The translations under genes were made by a program, and so were the position numbers. 64,000 nt of DNA from Bradymonas sediminis (GTDB lineage: Bacteria > Myxococcota_A > Bradymonadia > Bradymonadales > Bradymonadaceae). Below are positions 33,751-42,576 of the stretch, piece after piece (position 1 is the stretch's first letter; every line of letters starts with the position of its first letter). The notes under the pieces were generated by a model, which was not told the DNA's origin, did no database searches, and saw only the letters and a list, made by a program, of their open reading frames with translations. The stretch lies in contig NZ_CP030032.1 of assembly GCF_003258315.1 (NCBI RefSeq), forward strand, positions 534,001 to 598,000. Reading direction: 5' to 3'.

Positions 33751-35831
33751 CGCGAAAAGATCTCGTGTTCGGGGCAGATTTCGCGCAGTGTTTCCCAGGG
33801 ATTCTCGGCATCGCGCACATAATCAAGGGTGAATGGGAGCATCCATTCGGTGACGAATTCGGGCGGGTTCGCGCTGAGCACCAGCTTGCGCAGCAGGCGC
33901 TCGGCGGTCGGATACCAGCGCGCCGCCTCGCCATCCCAGCGCACCTCGACGCGGCGGGTCTCGGTGTCTTCGCCGTTGCGGATAAACTCCAACTCCTCGG
34001 CCAATATTTGCTCGAAGATCTCTTCGGAGACCCGGCCATGCGCGGCCTCGGCCCACAGCTCCCAGCGCGAGCGCTCGGTGGTGGCCAGGTCGTCCATAAT
34101 GCGCACGAAGACGTCTTTGCCGCGCGCGTTTTTCTTGGTCGCCGGCAGCGCCACGCAGCCGTTCCCGCGCAGCCAATCCGCCAGGTATTGGACCGCCTGG
34201 AAGATATTATAGCGGACCTCGCGCGGGTCGTGATTCTCCATGACGTCGGACTTCTCGATGGAGGCGGCCAGGACCGCGCGCAGATAATTCGGGTCATCCT
34301 CGCGCAGGCCGTCGACATCGTCACCGAAGACAAATTCGAGCAGGGCGCTGCGCTCGACGGCGTCCGGGACCAGCTCGGCGATAAGGCGCTCAAGGACATC
34401 CGCGTCGCCTTCGCTATCCCAGCGGCGAAACGCCTCGACCAGCGCGATGCCGGTGCGCACAAAGTCGGGATGGGCGACCCAGAAGCCGTCCAGCCCGCGT
34501 TTGAGCTGAGTGACCACGTCCTTGATATAGCCGACCATGCTGACCTCGAAGGAGGCCGGGTTGCCGGATTCGTAGAGCACCCCGTACATCCCGCCGATGG
34601 CGATCGCGTTGATGGGCGCCAGCGCGCTGACCAGGATCTCGTGGGACTCCTTAATATGGTTGATGACGATATCGGGGTCGGCCTTGATCGGGATGCGGTA
34701 GCGCGGGTCGTTGCGCAACAGGCGCGCGGTCGATGCCAAAAAGTCGTGCCAGCCGAGGCTTCCGCCCAGGAAATAGGGTTGCAGGGCCTCGGCCATCTCG
34801 CGGATGCGAAAGATCGCGCGCGGGTTCTCGAAGACCACGAAGAGGCGGATATTGCCGGGGCGGTATTCGGGGTGCAGCTCGACGAGCATCCGCTCGGCCT
34901 CGGCGATCATCGTCTTAATATAGGCGGCCTCTTCTTCGTTCTCGAGCTTCGGCAGATAGAAGACCAGGGCTTCTTCGAGGCGCCAATTGAAATAGAGGTG
35001 CAGGGCGAAGTCGAAGAGGTGCAGCGGCAGCGGGTTGCCGTCGAGCAGGTGGTTTCCGTCGGGCAGGGCGAGGCCGGGGATGCGCTTGATGGGGTTGGAA
35101 AGATGCTCTTTTTGAAGGGAGTAAGTTTTTGTTTTTGCGGGGTTTTTCGCGTCTTCTTGGGTGAAGGAGAGGGTCTTCTCGAAGCAGGCGCTCAGGTTAT
35201 TCGTGGCGCGCAAAAAGTCGCGCATGATCGGCGTTTTGGAGTCCTCGTTATCGGCGCCCCAGCGCGGGTTTGCCCCCGATGCCTCGACCAATTCGGCCAC
35301 CAACGCCGACTCGCCGGGCAGGCGGCGGTGCCAGGCGTTCATCGCGTTGATCGACATCTTCTCGGTGTCGGGCGGGCCGAAGAGCGTGACCTGCATGCCC
35401 TTTAGAAAGTCGGGGGTCTCTACTTTGGTGCGCGGCGTTGAGGCAGAACCCGGGAGCGGTCCGATCACGATGCGGCCGCTGGCGTCCACATGCCCAAGCG
35501 GCGTCTTATACTCGGGCGATAAATAATCGAGCGCGGCGTTGGTTTCGACCGCGGCGGCCACGATCTTGTCGATGAAGTCGCGATCCGCGCGGCGTTGCTC
35601 GAGCACCCGGCGAAGCTCGGCGCGGGTGCGTCGGTATAATTCGCAGACGAAATTAAGCGCCTCGGCTGACTCCAATTTCGGGAACGACTCCACCAATCCC
35701 GGCGCGACTTTGAGGCCGGGGACCCCGTCCACCGACTCGCCATTGTCTTCGAGTTTTTGGAGGAGCGCGGCGGGCAGATAGTCTAAATAATAGGGGATAT
35801 CATATGCGTTCATGCTGGAGTCGTCCGTCAT
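33747..35831 (-). CDS. divergent malate synthase (MSA-type)
   Basis: 694-aa protein, longer than the usual 530-residue malate synthase A, which condenses glyoxylate and acetyl-CoA to malate. Landmarks: GMQVTLFGPPDTEKMSINAMN (145-165), NPRWGADNEDSKTP (188-201), LLDGNPLPLHLFDFALHLYFN (262-282), FYLPKLEN (291-298), predicted Mg ligands E335 (FVVFENPRA) and D363 (LGWHDFL), GLDGFWVAHP (446-455), YLADWLRGNGCVALP and catalytic Asp D581 (IMDDLATTERSRWELW). The conserved RPRGWHL segment is altered (PIKRIPGLALPDGNHL, with R250), so activity needs testing. It is coupled to 32014-33750, and pta lies upstream on the same strand. No isocitrate lyase is in the window. Confidence 0.85.
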   Translation of the reverse strand: MTDDSSMNAYDIPYYLDYLPAALLQKLEDNGESVDGVPGLKVAPGLVESFPKLESAEALNFVCELYRRTRAELRRVLEQRRADRDFIDKIVAAAVETNAALDYLSPEYKTPLGHVDASGRIVIGPLPGSASTPRTKVETPDFLKGMQVTLFGPPDTEKMSINAMNAWHRRLPGESALVAELVEASGANPRWGADNEDSKTPIMRDFLRATNNLSACFEKTLSFTQEDAKNPAKTKTYSLQKEHLSNPIKRIPGLALPDGNHLLDGNPLPLHLFDFALHLYFNWRLEEALVFYLPKLENEEEAAYIKTMIAEAERMLVELHPEYRPGNIRLFVVFENPRAIFRIREMAEALQPYFLGGSLGWHDFLASTARLLRNDPRYRIPIKADPDIVINHIKESHEILVSALAPINAIAIGGMYGVLYESGNPASFEVSMVGYIKDVVTQLKRGLDGFWVAHPDFVRTGIALVEAFRRWDSEGDADVLERLIAELVPDAVERSALLEFVFGDDVDGLREDDPNYLRAVLAASIEKSDVMENHDPREVRYNIFQAVQYLADWLRGNGCVALPATKKNARGKDVFVRIMDDLATTERSRWELWAEAAHGRVSEEIFEQILAEELEFIRNGEDTETRRVEVRWDGEAARWYPTAERLLRKLVLSANPPEFVTEWMLPFTLDYVRDAENPWETLREICPEHEIFSR

Positions 35832-35890
35832 AAGAGCTCGTAATTATTGCGAATTTTTGGCGCTGAATATTTTAGTCGTTAGGGCTTGCT

Positions 35891-36532
35891 TTAGGGTTGC
35901 TTGCGTTGGGCGACCTGGCGCGCGGCCTCGTCGACCGACAACAGGTCTTCGTTAAGCAATTCATCATCGAATTGGGCGGCGTCGAGCTGGGCCTCGTCCA
36001 AGAGGGCGTCGAATTCGGCGGCGACCTCGTCTTCATCGTTCAACAGGTCCTCGCCGTCGGCCTGGGGAGAGTCGGCGAAGTCCGCGAAGAGATAGACCTC
36101 TTGCCCTGCCGAGGTCATCTTTTGCTCGCAGACGCCTTCGACATAAAACGCGTCGAGGATGTCGCGGGCCGCCTCGGTGCTCAGGCGGCATTCGAGCGCC
36201 GCCTCGCTCACCGTGATTTGGCCGGCGCGGGCCTGCGCGACGCGCAGGATGCCGCGCGCGCCGGGGCTGGCGAGCAGGTCGGCGCGCGATACGGTGAACT
36301 CCGGTCTGCGCAGGGCGCTGCGCACCATCAAGCCGGCCAGGAAGAAACCCACCAGGCTCATGGCGGCGCCCAAAATGCTCACCAGGCTCAGGCCGGCGCT
36401 CATCCATTGGGAGATCGCCGCGCCGATGATGGTGAGGCTGACCATCGTGATGAGCAAAGCGATAAACGCCAGCCCGAGCCGTCGCATGGCTTCGGTCGGG
36501 TCTGGCTCGTTTTGAGAACTGCGTGGTGACAT
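35891..36532 (-). CDS. membrane protein with winged-helix-like module
   Basis: 213-aa protein, two predicted membrane helices near the N-terminus (about residues 20-70), then a winged-helix-like module (FTVSRADLLASPGARGILRVAQARAGQITVSEAALECRL ... EQKMTSAGQEVYLF) and an acidic tail rich in Asp, Glu and Leu. The module resembles those in the protein at 3721-5250. I chose the ATG at 36532, right before the charged N-terminus, over one at 36580. Neither has a strong ribosome site. Function unknown. It lies between pta and the malate synthase gene on the same strand. Confidence 0.6.
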   Translation of the reverse strand: MSPRSSQNEPDPTEAMRRLGLAFIALLITMVSLTIIGAAISQWMSAGLSLVSILGAAMSLVGFFLAGLMVRSALRRPEFTVSRADLLASPGARGILRVAQARAGQITVSEAALECRLSTEAARDILDAFYVEGVCEQKMTSAGQEVYLFADFADSPQADGEDLLNDEDEVAAEFDALLDEAQLDAAQFDDELLNEDLLSVDEAARQVAQRKQP

Positions 36533-36636
36533 GATGATCGTGGCAATGTTTGGGAGCAATGGACCCGGCCACCATAGCATAACTTCGCGTCATCGCATCC
36601 AGCGCATTTTTGGGCGCGGGGTCGCGCCGTATTGGC

Positions 36637-37737
36637 TCAGGCGAAGACGCCGGGGGATGCGTCGGGGCCGCCGAGGGTGAACTCGAAGCCCATGGGGTGA
36701 AGCATCGGCGGGGCGAGCTGAAGGTGTGCGCGGGCGTAGGCTGCGGTGAGGGCGATGGTGCCGAGGATATCGCGGGTTTGGGCGGCGCGTGAGACAAGTC
36801 CGATCGGGAATTTAAAGCCGTGGAGCACCGGTCCGCACACGGTGGCCGACGACAATTGTTGGGCGACCTTGATGGCGATATCGCTGGCGTTGAGGTTTGG
36901 AAACACGAGAATATTGGCCTGGCCGGCGACGCGATCTTCCATCAGCTTCTGGGGGGAGAGCTTGCAGCGCGCCGCACGCGAGCTCAGGGCGGCGTCGAGC
37001 TGCAATTCGCCGCCGACGTTGAGGTCCGGGGCGCGTCGGCGGACCTCGTCGAGCGCGCGGGCAACATGCTGGCAATGGGGCTCGAGCGGGTGCGGGTAGG
37101 TGGAGTGCGAGAGCATCGCCACGCAGGGGTCCCAGCCGAGGATCGCCTCGGCCAACTCGGCGGTGTTTAGCGCGATCTCGGCTAACTCGCAGGCGGTCGG
37201 GGATGGGTTGATGAGGCAGTCGGAGAGCATCAAGACGCGCGGCTTTTGGCTTGCGCTGCCGGGGATCTCCAGCAGGGAAAAGCTGCTGGGCATCCGGGTG
37301 TCGGCGCGGGTGCCGATGGCCAGATCGATGGCCATCAACATCTCCTGGTTTGAGCAGGTCGAGCCGGCGACCATCGCGTCGGCCATGCCCTGATCGAGCA
37401 TCATCGCCGCGAAATAGAAGGGGATGCTGCTCATCGCCCGGGCGGAATGCGCCGGGATATCGCGCGTCTCGGCGAAGTCCTGAGCAAACGCATCGAAGAG
37501 CTCGGAGGTCTCGGGATCGAGCACTTCAATGCCCTCGAGCCCAAAGCCCATGGCGTCGCTTATCTGGGAGATCTCGTCGACGGGGCCAAGGAGGATGGGC
37601 TGGATCAAGCCGATGCGTTCGGCGCGCCGCGCGGCCTCGATCACGCGAGGGTCATGGCCATCCGGAAAGACGACGCGGCACATCGGCGCTTCGAAGTTCA
37701 AGAAAAGATCGAATAAACTGTGGTTTCTTATGGTCAT
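36637..37737 (-). CDS. pta: phosphate acetyltransferase
   Basis: 366-aa PTA/PTB-domain enzyme that interconverts acetyl-CoA plus phosphate and acetyl phosphate plus CoA. Motifs: VFPDGHDPRVIEAARRAERIGLIQPILLG, the block DAMVAGS, SDCLINPSPTACELAEIA, MLSHSTY (phosphotransacetylase SxSTxG-like region), NVGGELQLDAAL and the C-terminal VFPNLNASDIAIKVAQQL. Length matches the short catalytic form without the DRTGG N-terminal region. No ackA was found here. The adjacent malate synthase also uses acetyl-CoA, so linked control of acetate use is plausible. Confidence 0.88.
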   Translation of the reverse strand: MTIRNHSLFDLFLNFEAPMCRVVFPDGHDPRVIEAARRAERIGLIQPILLGPVDEISQISDAMGFGLEGIEVLDPETSELFDAFAQDFAETRDIPAHSARAMSSIPFYFAAMMLDQGMADAMVAGSTCSNQEMLMAIDLAIGTRADTRMPSSFSLLEIPGSASQKPRVLMLSDCLINPSPTACELAEIALNTAELAEAILGWDPCVAMLSHSTYPHPLEPHCQHVARALDEVRRRAPDLNVGGELQLDAALSSRAARCKLSPQKLMEDRVAGQANILVFPNLNASDIAIKVAQQLSSATVCGPVLHGFKFPIGLVSRAAQTRDILGTIALTAAYARAHLQLAPPMLHPMGFEFTLGGPDASPGVFA

Positions 37738-38350
37738 GAAAGTCCCGGTAGGTTCGGTGTTATGCGATGGGGCGCGTCGAGCGCGACGCCATCATGCTTG
37801 AGACTGCACCACAAACTCCCACATAGGTCGCTCGCCGCGACTCTGGCCCACGCGAGGTGAGCGCGATGAGGCCATTGCGCTTCCCAGAAGGAAGCAATGA
37901 CGGCGAGGAAACCGAGAGACAAAGGGTTCCCTAATACTTACTGCTTGAGTGTGATTATTAAGGCCAGATTTCTGCGCAAAGATCAAGCCTGATCTCGGAG
38001 GGCGGGTGAGCGAAATTTTGTTCGAGGATGATGATGAAAAAACAAAATGACGCAAAAAGGGGGCGATTTTGAAGGGATTGGTTGACGAAGCCGCGTCGTT
38101 CGTGTTTAGGTGCCGCGCTTGGTAACGATGGGGCCTAATGCTGCCCATTCGAAATCGTTGCCAAAGGCTCGTCGATGAATATGTGACGAGTTTTGAAATA
38201 GGCAGCGTTAGACTGTTGTTTCCTTCGTGTGAAAGCACACGGAGTCGACATAAGTTTTGACGAGAGTCAGAGCAACGTACAGAAATTGTGCCGATATTAA
38301 TAAAGTAAAGCGCTCATCCATAACGCGATGAGGGTAAGGAAGAGGAAATT
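37738..38350. other. 613-bp gene-poor region upstream of rpmH
   Basis: Between pta (minus) and rpmH (plus). It holds a 10-bp stem with a 2-nt bulge and loop CAGAA (37873-37899), a hairpin CGTGTG-AAAG-CACACG (38226-38241) and TTGACG at 38257 with no good -10 at 17 nt. The rpmH promoter must lie here. A 148-codon frame on the minus strand (37792-38238) has no protein-like features. No DnaA boxes (TTATCCACA) were seen. Confidence 0.5.
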
Positions 38351-38518
38351 ATGCCAAAAAGAACATATCAACCAAGTCGTCGTAAGCGTCGTAATACCCA
38401 TGGTTTTCGTGCGCGCATGAGCTCCGTTGGTGGGCGCAAAACCCTCAAGCGTCGTCGCAACAAAGGACGCAAACTTCTCTCGGTGAAGAAATTCAGCAAG
38501 AAGTCACGGCGTCGATAA
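38351..38518 (+). CDS. rpmH: 50S ribosomal protein L34
   Basis: 55-aa basic protein of the large ribosomal subunit. [19 protein letters not shown] ... [16 protein letters not shown] is the unmistakable L34 pattern, with a C-terminal extension of about 10 residues ([10 protein letters not shown]) beyond the usual 44-46. A GAGGAAA ribosome site precedes ATG 38351. It opens the rpmH-rnpA-yidD-yidC-mnmE block. Confidence 0.97.
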   Translation: MPKRTYQPSRRKRRNTHGFRARMSSVGGRKTLKRRRNKGRKLLSVKKFSKKSRRR

Positions 38519-38548
38519 ACGGCGAATAGCCGCGGAGTACGCGTACTA

Positions 38549-38971
38549 ATGAGTATGCCTGAGCGCCACAGTGATTCTCCCACGATGGGTGTGTTTCAGG
38601 AAGACGCGCGCTTGCGAAAGGTCGAAAGGCTGCGCAAGCGCCCGGAATTCCTGGCCACCCAACGCAAGGGGAAGCGGCGCTCGGGCGCTCATTTTATTGT
38701 TTACGGGCGTCCCACTCGACGTGACTTCTCTCGCCTCGGCGTGACGGCAAGTCGCAAGGTCGGTGGGGCGACGGTACGCAATTGGTGGAAGCGGCGGGTG
38801 CGCGAGATCTTTCGGCTCCACAAAGTCCAGATCCCTGTGGGGATGGACTTTGTTGTGATCGTGAAGGCCTCCGGAACGCGCGCAAAATATGATGTTCTGC
38901 AGGCCGAACTGCTTAGATTATTAGAACAGGCTGCGCCCTCGAAGCGCTCGCGTCCGGTGAATCCGGGGTGA
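38549..38971 (+). CDS. rnpA: ribonuclease P protein component
   Basis: 140-aa protein subunit that helps RNase P RNA mature tRNA 5' ends. The core FIVYGRPTRRDFSRLGVTASRKVGGATVRNWWKRRVREIFR fits RnpA. In the usual RNR motif the second Arg is replaced (VRNWWKRR rather than VRNRxKR). The protein has an N-terminal extension of about 25 residues. It is conserved in order with rpmH and yidD. Confidence 0.9.
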   Translation: MSMPERHSDSPTMGVFQEDARLRKVERLRKRPEFLATQRKGKRRSGAHFIVYGRPTRRDFSRLGVTASRKVGGATVRNWWKRRVREIFRLHKVQIPVGMDFVVIVKASGTRAKYDVLQAELLRLLEQAAPSKRSRPVNPG

Positions 38972-39052
38972 GCGGGCTCGGCGGCCAGGCAAATGCGTTC
39001 TGGCCTGTGTCAAACACGCCCATGGCGTGATTTTTCAACCAGGGAAGCGACC

Positions 39053-39373
39053 GTGGCTTTGCCCGCGACAAAAACGCTCCAGGATGATCCCGACTCCGAA
39101 GGCACAAAGCCCAAGGAAGCCGGGGACTTAGTCGCTGCGACGGACGCCCAGCGCCTTAGCGTCGCCGCGCGCGGTGGTGTGAAATTAATACGATTTTATC
39201 AAACTGCCATCTCCCCGCTCACCCCGCCCGCGTGTCGTTTTCAACCGACTTGCTCGCAATACACTCTGGTCGCGATACGACGCCACGGATTCGTGCGTGG
39301 TACCTGGCTGGGGACGCTGCGAATTTTGAAATGCCATCCTTTTCACCCCGGCGGTCACGACCCTGTGCCCTGA
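39053..39373 (+). CDS. yidD: membrane protein insertion efficiency factor YidD
   Basis: 106-aa small basic protein that assists YidC. The core [41 protein letters not shown] ... [13 protein letters not shown] is canonical, with three conserved Cys. The N-terminal 45 residues are an extra, non-conserved region. The GTG at 39053 is chosen because AGGGA (39041-39045) is spaced correctly. An in-frame ATG at 38993 would overlap less plausible sequence. Confidence 0.9.
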   Translation: MALPATKTLQDDPDSEGTKPKEAGDLVAATDAQRLSVAARGGVKLIRFYQTAISPLTPPACRFQPTCSQYTLVAIRRHGFVRGTWLGTLRILKCHPFHPGGHDPVP

Positions 39374-39426
39374 TGGTGGACCGGCCGTGCTGAGGCACGG
39401 ACGTACTCGAAAAAAGCAGATTCAAC

Positions 39427-41151
39427 ATGCAAAATACAGTGGATAGAAAGCGCTTCTTCCTTGCGATGATGATCAGCGGCGCGATTTTGCTGCTCTGGCA
39501 GATCTTCCTGGCGCCGGAACCCCCGGTTTCCAAGAATAAGCAGACTGCCGAGAATCAAGTCGAGGCAGGGCAGGAAGGCGCCGCGATTAAATCTGCGGAC
39601 CCCGCCGATAAGGCAGCCCCCAAGAAGGTCGCCGCGGCGGATAGCGAAGTCGTCGACGACCAGGCGCCCGTGCAGGCCCGCGATATCCCCACCCGTGAGG
39701 ATGTCCTGGGCGGCGAGCATCTGAAGGTCGGCGTGACCAATAAGGAAGCGGTCGTGACCAGCGTGCGCATCCTGAAGCCGAGCCAATATGCCGGCACCGG
39801 CCCCGAAGATAAGCCCGGCGATCTCGTCGGCTTCCCCGAGGGCGCGCCCCAATATCCCTTCGGCATCTCCTTTTTGGGCAAAGGCGTTGAGCTTCCCGAT
39901 TCGACCGTTTTTGAGGTCGTCGAGAGCGCCAGCGAAAAATCCACCGAGGGTGTCTACAGTAAAATTGTATACCGCCACGAGGACCCGCGCGGCCGTTTTA
40001 CGATCGACAAGAGCTACACGGTCGATTCAAAACTCCCCTATATCGTCAATATGGACGTCGCGATCACCAATACCTCCTCGCAAGGGCGGCTGGATGACAC
40101 GATGGCCCTGGATATCCTGCGTTGGAATGACCCGGACGCTGAGTCGAGCTTCCTCGACTTCCAGCCCATCCAGACCGAGGGCGTCTGCAAGACGACCGAC
40201 GATATTGAGCGCGAGACCTATAGCACCTTGAACAAAGATGGCCCGGTGGCCTTCGGTGAGTTCCAGACCATCTGGGGTGGCGTCGACACGCGCTATTTTA
40301 TGCTCGCCGCGATCCCCGGCGAGATGGTCGACAATTGCGAATTTAGCGTCGTCCACAAAGATTATGTGCGCACCCGCCTCACCGGCGCTCCTTTCTCGGT
40401 CGAGCCCGGCAAGACGGTCACCTTCTCGAACCAGCTCTTCATGGGCCCCAAGGACGTGGACGTCCTCGGCGAAGTTCGCCCCGACCTCACCGAGAGCGTC
40501 GACTACGGCATCTTCGCCTTCGTCGCGCGCCCGATGCGCTGGTCGCTCAATCAGCTCTTTGGCCTGGTCGGAAACTGGGGCCTGGCGATCATCTTGTTGA
40601 CCTTCATCATCCGCGCGCTGCTGTGGCCCGTGAATATGAAAGCCTACTCGAGCATGGAGCGCATGAAGGCCGTTCAGCCGCTTCTCGCCGAGATCAAAGA
40701 GAAGTATAAGGACGACAAGCAGCGTCAGACCGAAGAGACGATGAAGGCGTTCAAGAAGCATAACGTCAGCCCGGCCGGCGGTTGTTTGCCGATGATCTTG
40801 CAGATGCCGGTGCTCTACGGGCTCTATGTCTGCATTTATAACTCGGTCGATCTTTATAACGCCAACTTCGTGCTGTGGTACACCGACCTTGCGTCGCCGG
40901 ATCCCTACTACGCGCTGCCGATCTTGATGGGCGTGGCGATGTTCTTCCAGCAGCGTTTGAGCTCGGTGGATACGTCGAATAAACAGGCCGCCATGATGAT
41001 GAAGATCATGCCGGTGATGTTCACCGCCTTCATGCTCTTCCTGCCGTCCGGCCTGGTTCTGTACTACGCCTTGAGCCTGCTTATCGGCGTCGCGCAGCAG
41101 TATTTCATCCGCAAAAAGTTCGAAGGCGAGCCTGAGCTGACTTTGGACTGA
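39427..41151 (+). CDS. yidC: membrane protein insertase YidC
   Basis: 574-aa inner-membrane insertase. The N-terminal helix (KRFFLAMMISGAILLLWQIFLA) is followed by a periplasmic domain (about residues 55-350) and the conserved hydrophobic core from about residue 375: NWGLAIILLTFIIRALLWPVNMKAYSSMERMKAVQPLLAEIKEKYKDDKQRQTEETMKAFKKHNVSPAGGCLPMILQMPVLYGLY. This is the Gram-negative type with a large P1 domain. mnmE starts 5 bp after its stop, so the two genes are almost certainly cotranscribed. Confidence 0.96.
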   Translation: MQNTVDRKRFFLAMMISGAILLLWQIFLAPEPPVSKNKQTAENQVEAGQEGAAIKSADPADKAAPKKVAAADSEVVDDQAPVQARDIPTREDVLGGEHLKVGVTNKEAVVTSVRILKPSQYAGTGPEDKPGDLVGFPEGAPQYPFGISFLGKGVELPDSTVFEVVESASEKSTEGVYSKIVYRHEDPRGRFTIDKSYTVDSKLPYIVNMDVAITNTSSQGRLDDTMALDILRWNDPDAESSFLDFQPIQTEGVCKTTDDIERETYSTLNKDGPVAFGEFQTIWGGVDTRYFMLAAIPGEMVDNCEFSVVHKDYVRTRLTGAPFSVEPGKTVTFSNQLFMGPKDVDVLGEVRPDLTESVDYGIFAFVARPMRWSLNQLFGLVGNWGLAIILLTFIIRALLWPVNMKAYSSMERMKAVQPLLAEIKEKYKDDKQRQTEETMKAFKKHNVSPAGGCLPMILQMPVLYGLYVCIYNSVDLYNANFVLWYTDLASPDPYYALPILMGVAMFFQQRLSSVDTSNKQAAMMMKIMPVMFTAFMLFLPSGLVLYYALSLLIGVAQQYFIRKKFEGEPELTLD

Positions 41152-41156
41152 GCACG

Positions 41157-42539
41157 ATGAAAGACACCAACACCATCGCCGCCATCGCCACGCCCGCCGG
41201 GCGTGGCGGGGTGGGCATCATCCGCGTGAGCGGCCAGGCGACCGTCGAGATCCTCAACGCGCTGGTCCCCGACTGGCCGGCCGCTCAAGCATCCCACCAC
41301 CTGCGACTCTCCAAAATTTACGACGAAGACGGCGCCCTCGTGGACGAGGCGCTGGTCGTGCTGATGCGCGGGCCGAACACCTACACGGGTGAGGATGTCT
41401 GCGAATTTCAATGCCACGGCGGGCCGATTATCCTGCGGCGCGTCCTCGACGCCGCGCTCGCCACGGGCGCGCGCATCGCGGGGCCAGGCGAGTTTACGCA
41501 ACGCGCGTTTTTGAACGGGCGGTTGGATTTGACGCAGGCCGAGGCGGTCGCAGACCTCATCGAGGCGACCAGCCTCAGCGCCCACAAGCTCGCCATGGAG
41601 CATCTGCAGGGGAGCCTCGGCGAGGCGATCCGCGGGCACCAGGAGCGCGTCGCGCAGGCGATGGTGCTGGTGGAGTCGGCGATCGATTTTTCCCACGAAG
41701 AACATGTCTATCAGATCGAGCGAGACGAGATCCTCGCGCGCGTCGACGAGACGCTCGCCGGGCTGCGCAAGCTGCGCCGGCAATTCGACCAGGGGCGTCG
41801 CCAGCGCGAAGGTATTCGGGTCGTAATCCTGGGGCCGCCGAACGCCGGCAAGTCGACGCTCTTTAACGCGCTGCACGGCAGTGAGCGCGCCATCGTGACC
41901 TCGGTGGCCGGGACGACGCGCGACTTTATCGAAGAGGAGATTCACCTGGGCGGCATCGCGCTGCGGATCATCGACACCGCCGGGCTTCGGGACACCCCCG
42001 ATGAGGTCGAGGCGATCGGCATCGAGCGCAGTCGTGAGCTGCAAAAGAGCGCCGATCTGGTGGTGTGGCTCGTCGACAGCAGCCAGCCGTTGCCCGCCGA
42101 CCAACGCGTCGATCTTGAGCAGACGCTCGCCACCCAGGTGCGCTGCGTTGTGGTGCGAAATAAGAGTGATTTGCCGTCGGGGCTAAGCGCCGAAGATGTC
42201 GCGCTCCTTGACCAATTTCCAACCTCGGTGAGCACGACTTTCGCGGGAGAGTCGAGCGATGAGAGCCTCGAGCGGCTCATCGCTGAGTTGGTCGAGATTG
42301 GGCGGGAGCTTAGCGACGGTGAGGGCGTGCTATTGAGCCGCGCGCGTCATCTTGAGGGCGTGGTCGGCGCGATCGAGGCGCTGGAGCGCGCCGGCGAGGC
42401 CGTGCGGGCGAAGTTGGACCATGAATTCGTGGCGCTCGATCTTCGCGAAGCGCTCGATTCACTCGGTGAGATCGTCGGGCACGTGTCGGCCGACGATATT
42501 TTGAACCGAATTTTTTCGGAGTTCTGCGTCGGAAAATAA
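41157..42539 (+). CDS. mnmE: tRNA modification GTPase MnmE
   Basis: 460-aa GTPase that with MnmG installs carboxymethylaminomethyl groups on U34 of tRNA. It begins TIAAIATPAGRGGVGIIRVSG and has G1 GPPNAGKS (226-233), G3 DTAG (273-276), G4 NKSD and the C-terminal FCVGK that binds formyl-tetrahydrofolate chemistry partners. All motifs are intact. It closes the rpmH block. mnmG and parAB are not in the window. Confidence 0.97.
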   Translation: MKDTNTIAAIATPAGRGGVGIIRVSGQATVEILNALVPDWPAAQASHHLRLSKIYDEDGALVDEALVVLMRGPNTYTGEDVCEFQCHGGPIILRRVLDAALATGARIAGPGEFTQRAFLNGRLDLTQAEAVADLIEATSLSAHKLAMEHLQGSLGEAIRGHQERVAQAMVLVESAIDFSHEEHVYQIERDEILARVDETLAGLRKLRRQFDQGRRQREGIRVVILGPPNAGKSTLFNALHGSERAIVTSVAGTTRDFIEEEIHLGGIALRIIDTAGLRDTPDEVEAIGIERSRELQKSADLVVWLVDSSQPLPADQRVDLEQTLATQVRCVVVRNKSDLPSGLSAEDVALLDQFPTSVSTTFAGESSDESLERLIAELVEIGRELSDGEGVLLSRARHLEGVVGAIEALERAGEAVRAKLDHEFVALDLREALDSLGEIVGHVSADDILNRIFSEFCVGK

Positions 42540-42576
42540 GAGCGTGCATCGCGCGCTCACTCTCCTAAATCTCTTC

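Noticed and set aside
37873-37899. GGAAGGAAGC-like motif recalling the SRP RNA core
   Set aside because: The paired strand lacks the conserved SRP asymmetric loop, so it is a simple bulged hairpin.
37792-38238. A 148-codon frame on the minus strand upstream of rpmH
   Set aside because: Composition is typical of random translation (Ser/Arg-rich, no domain), and it spans hairpins and probable promoter sequence.
37738-38350. Possible replication origin beside rpmH
   Set aside because: No DnaA boxes or AT-rich unwinding element cluster visible.
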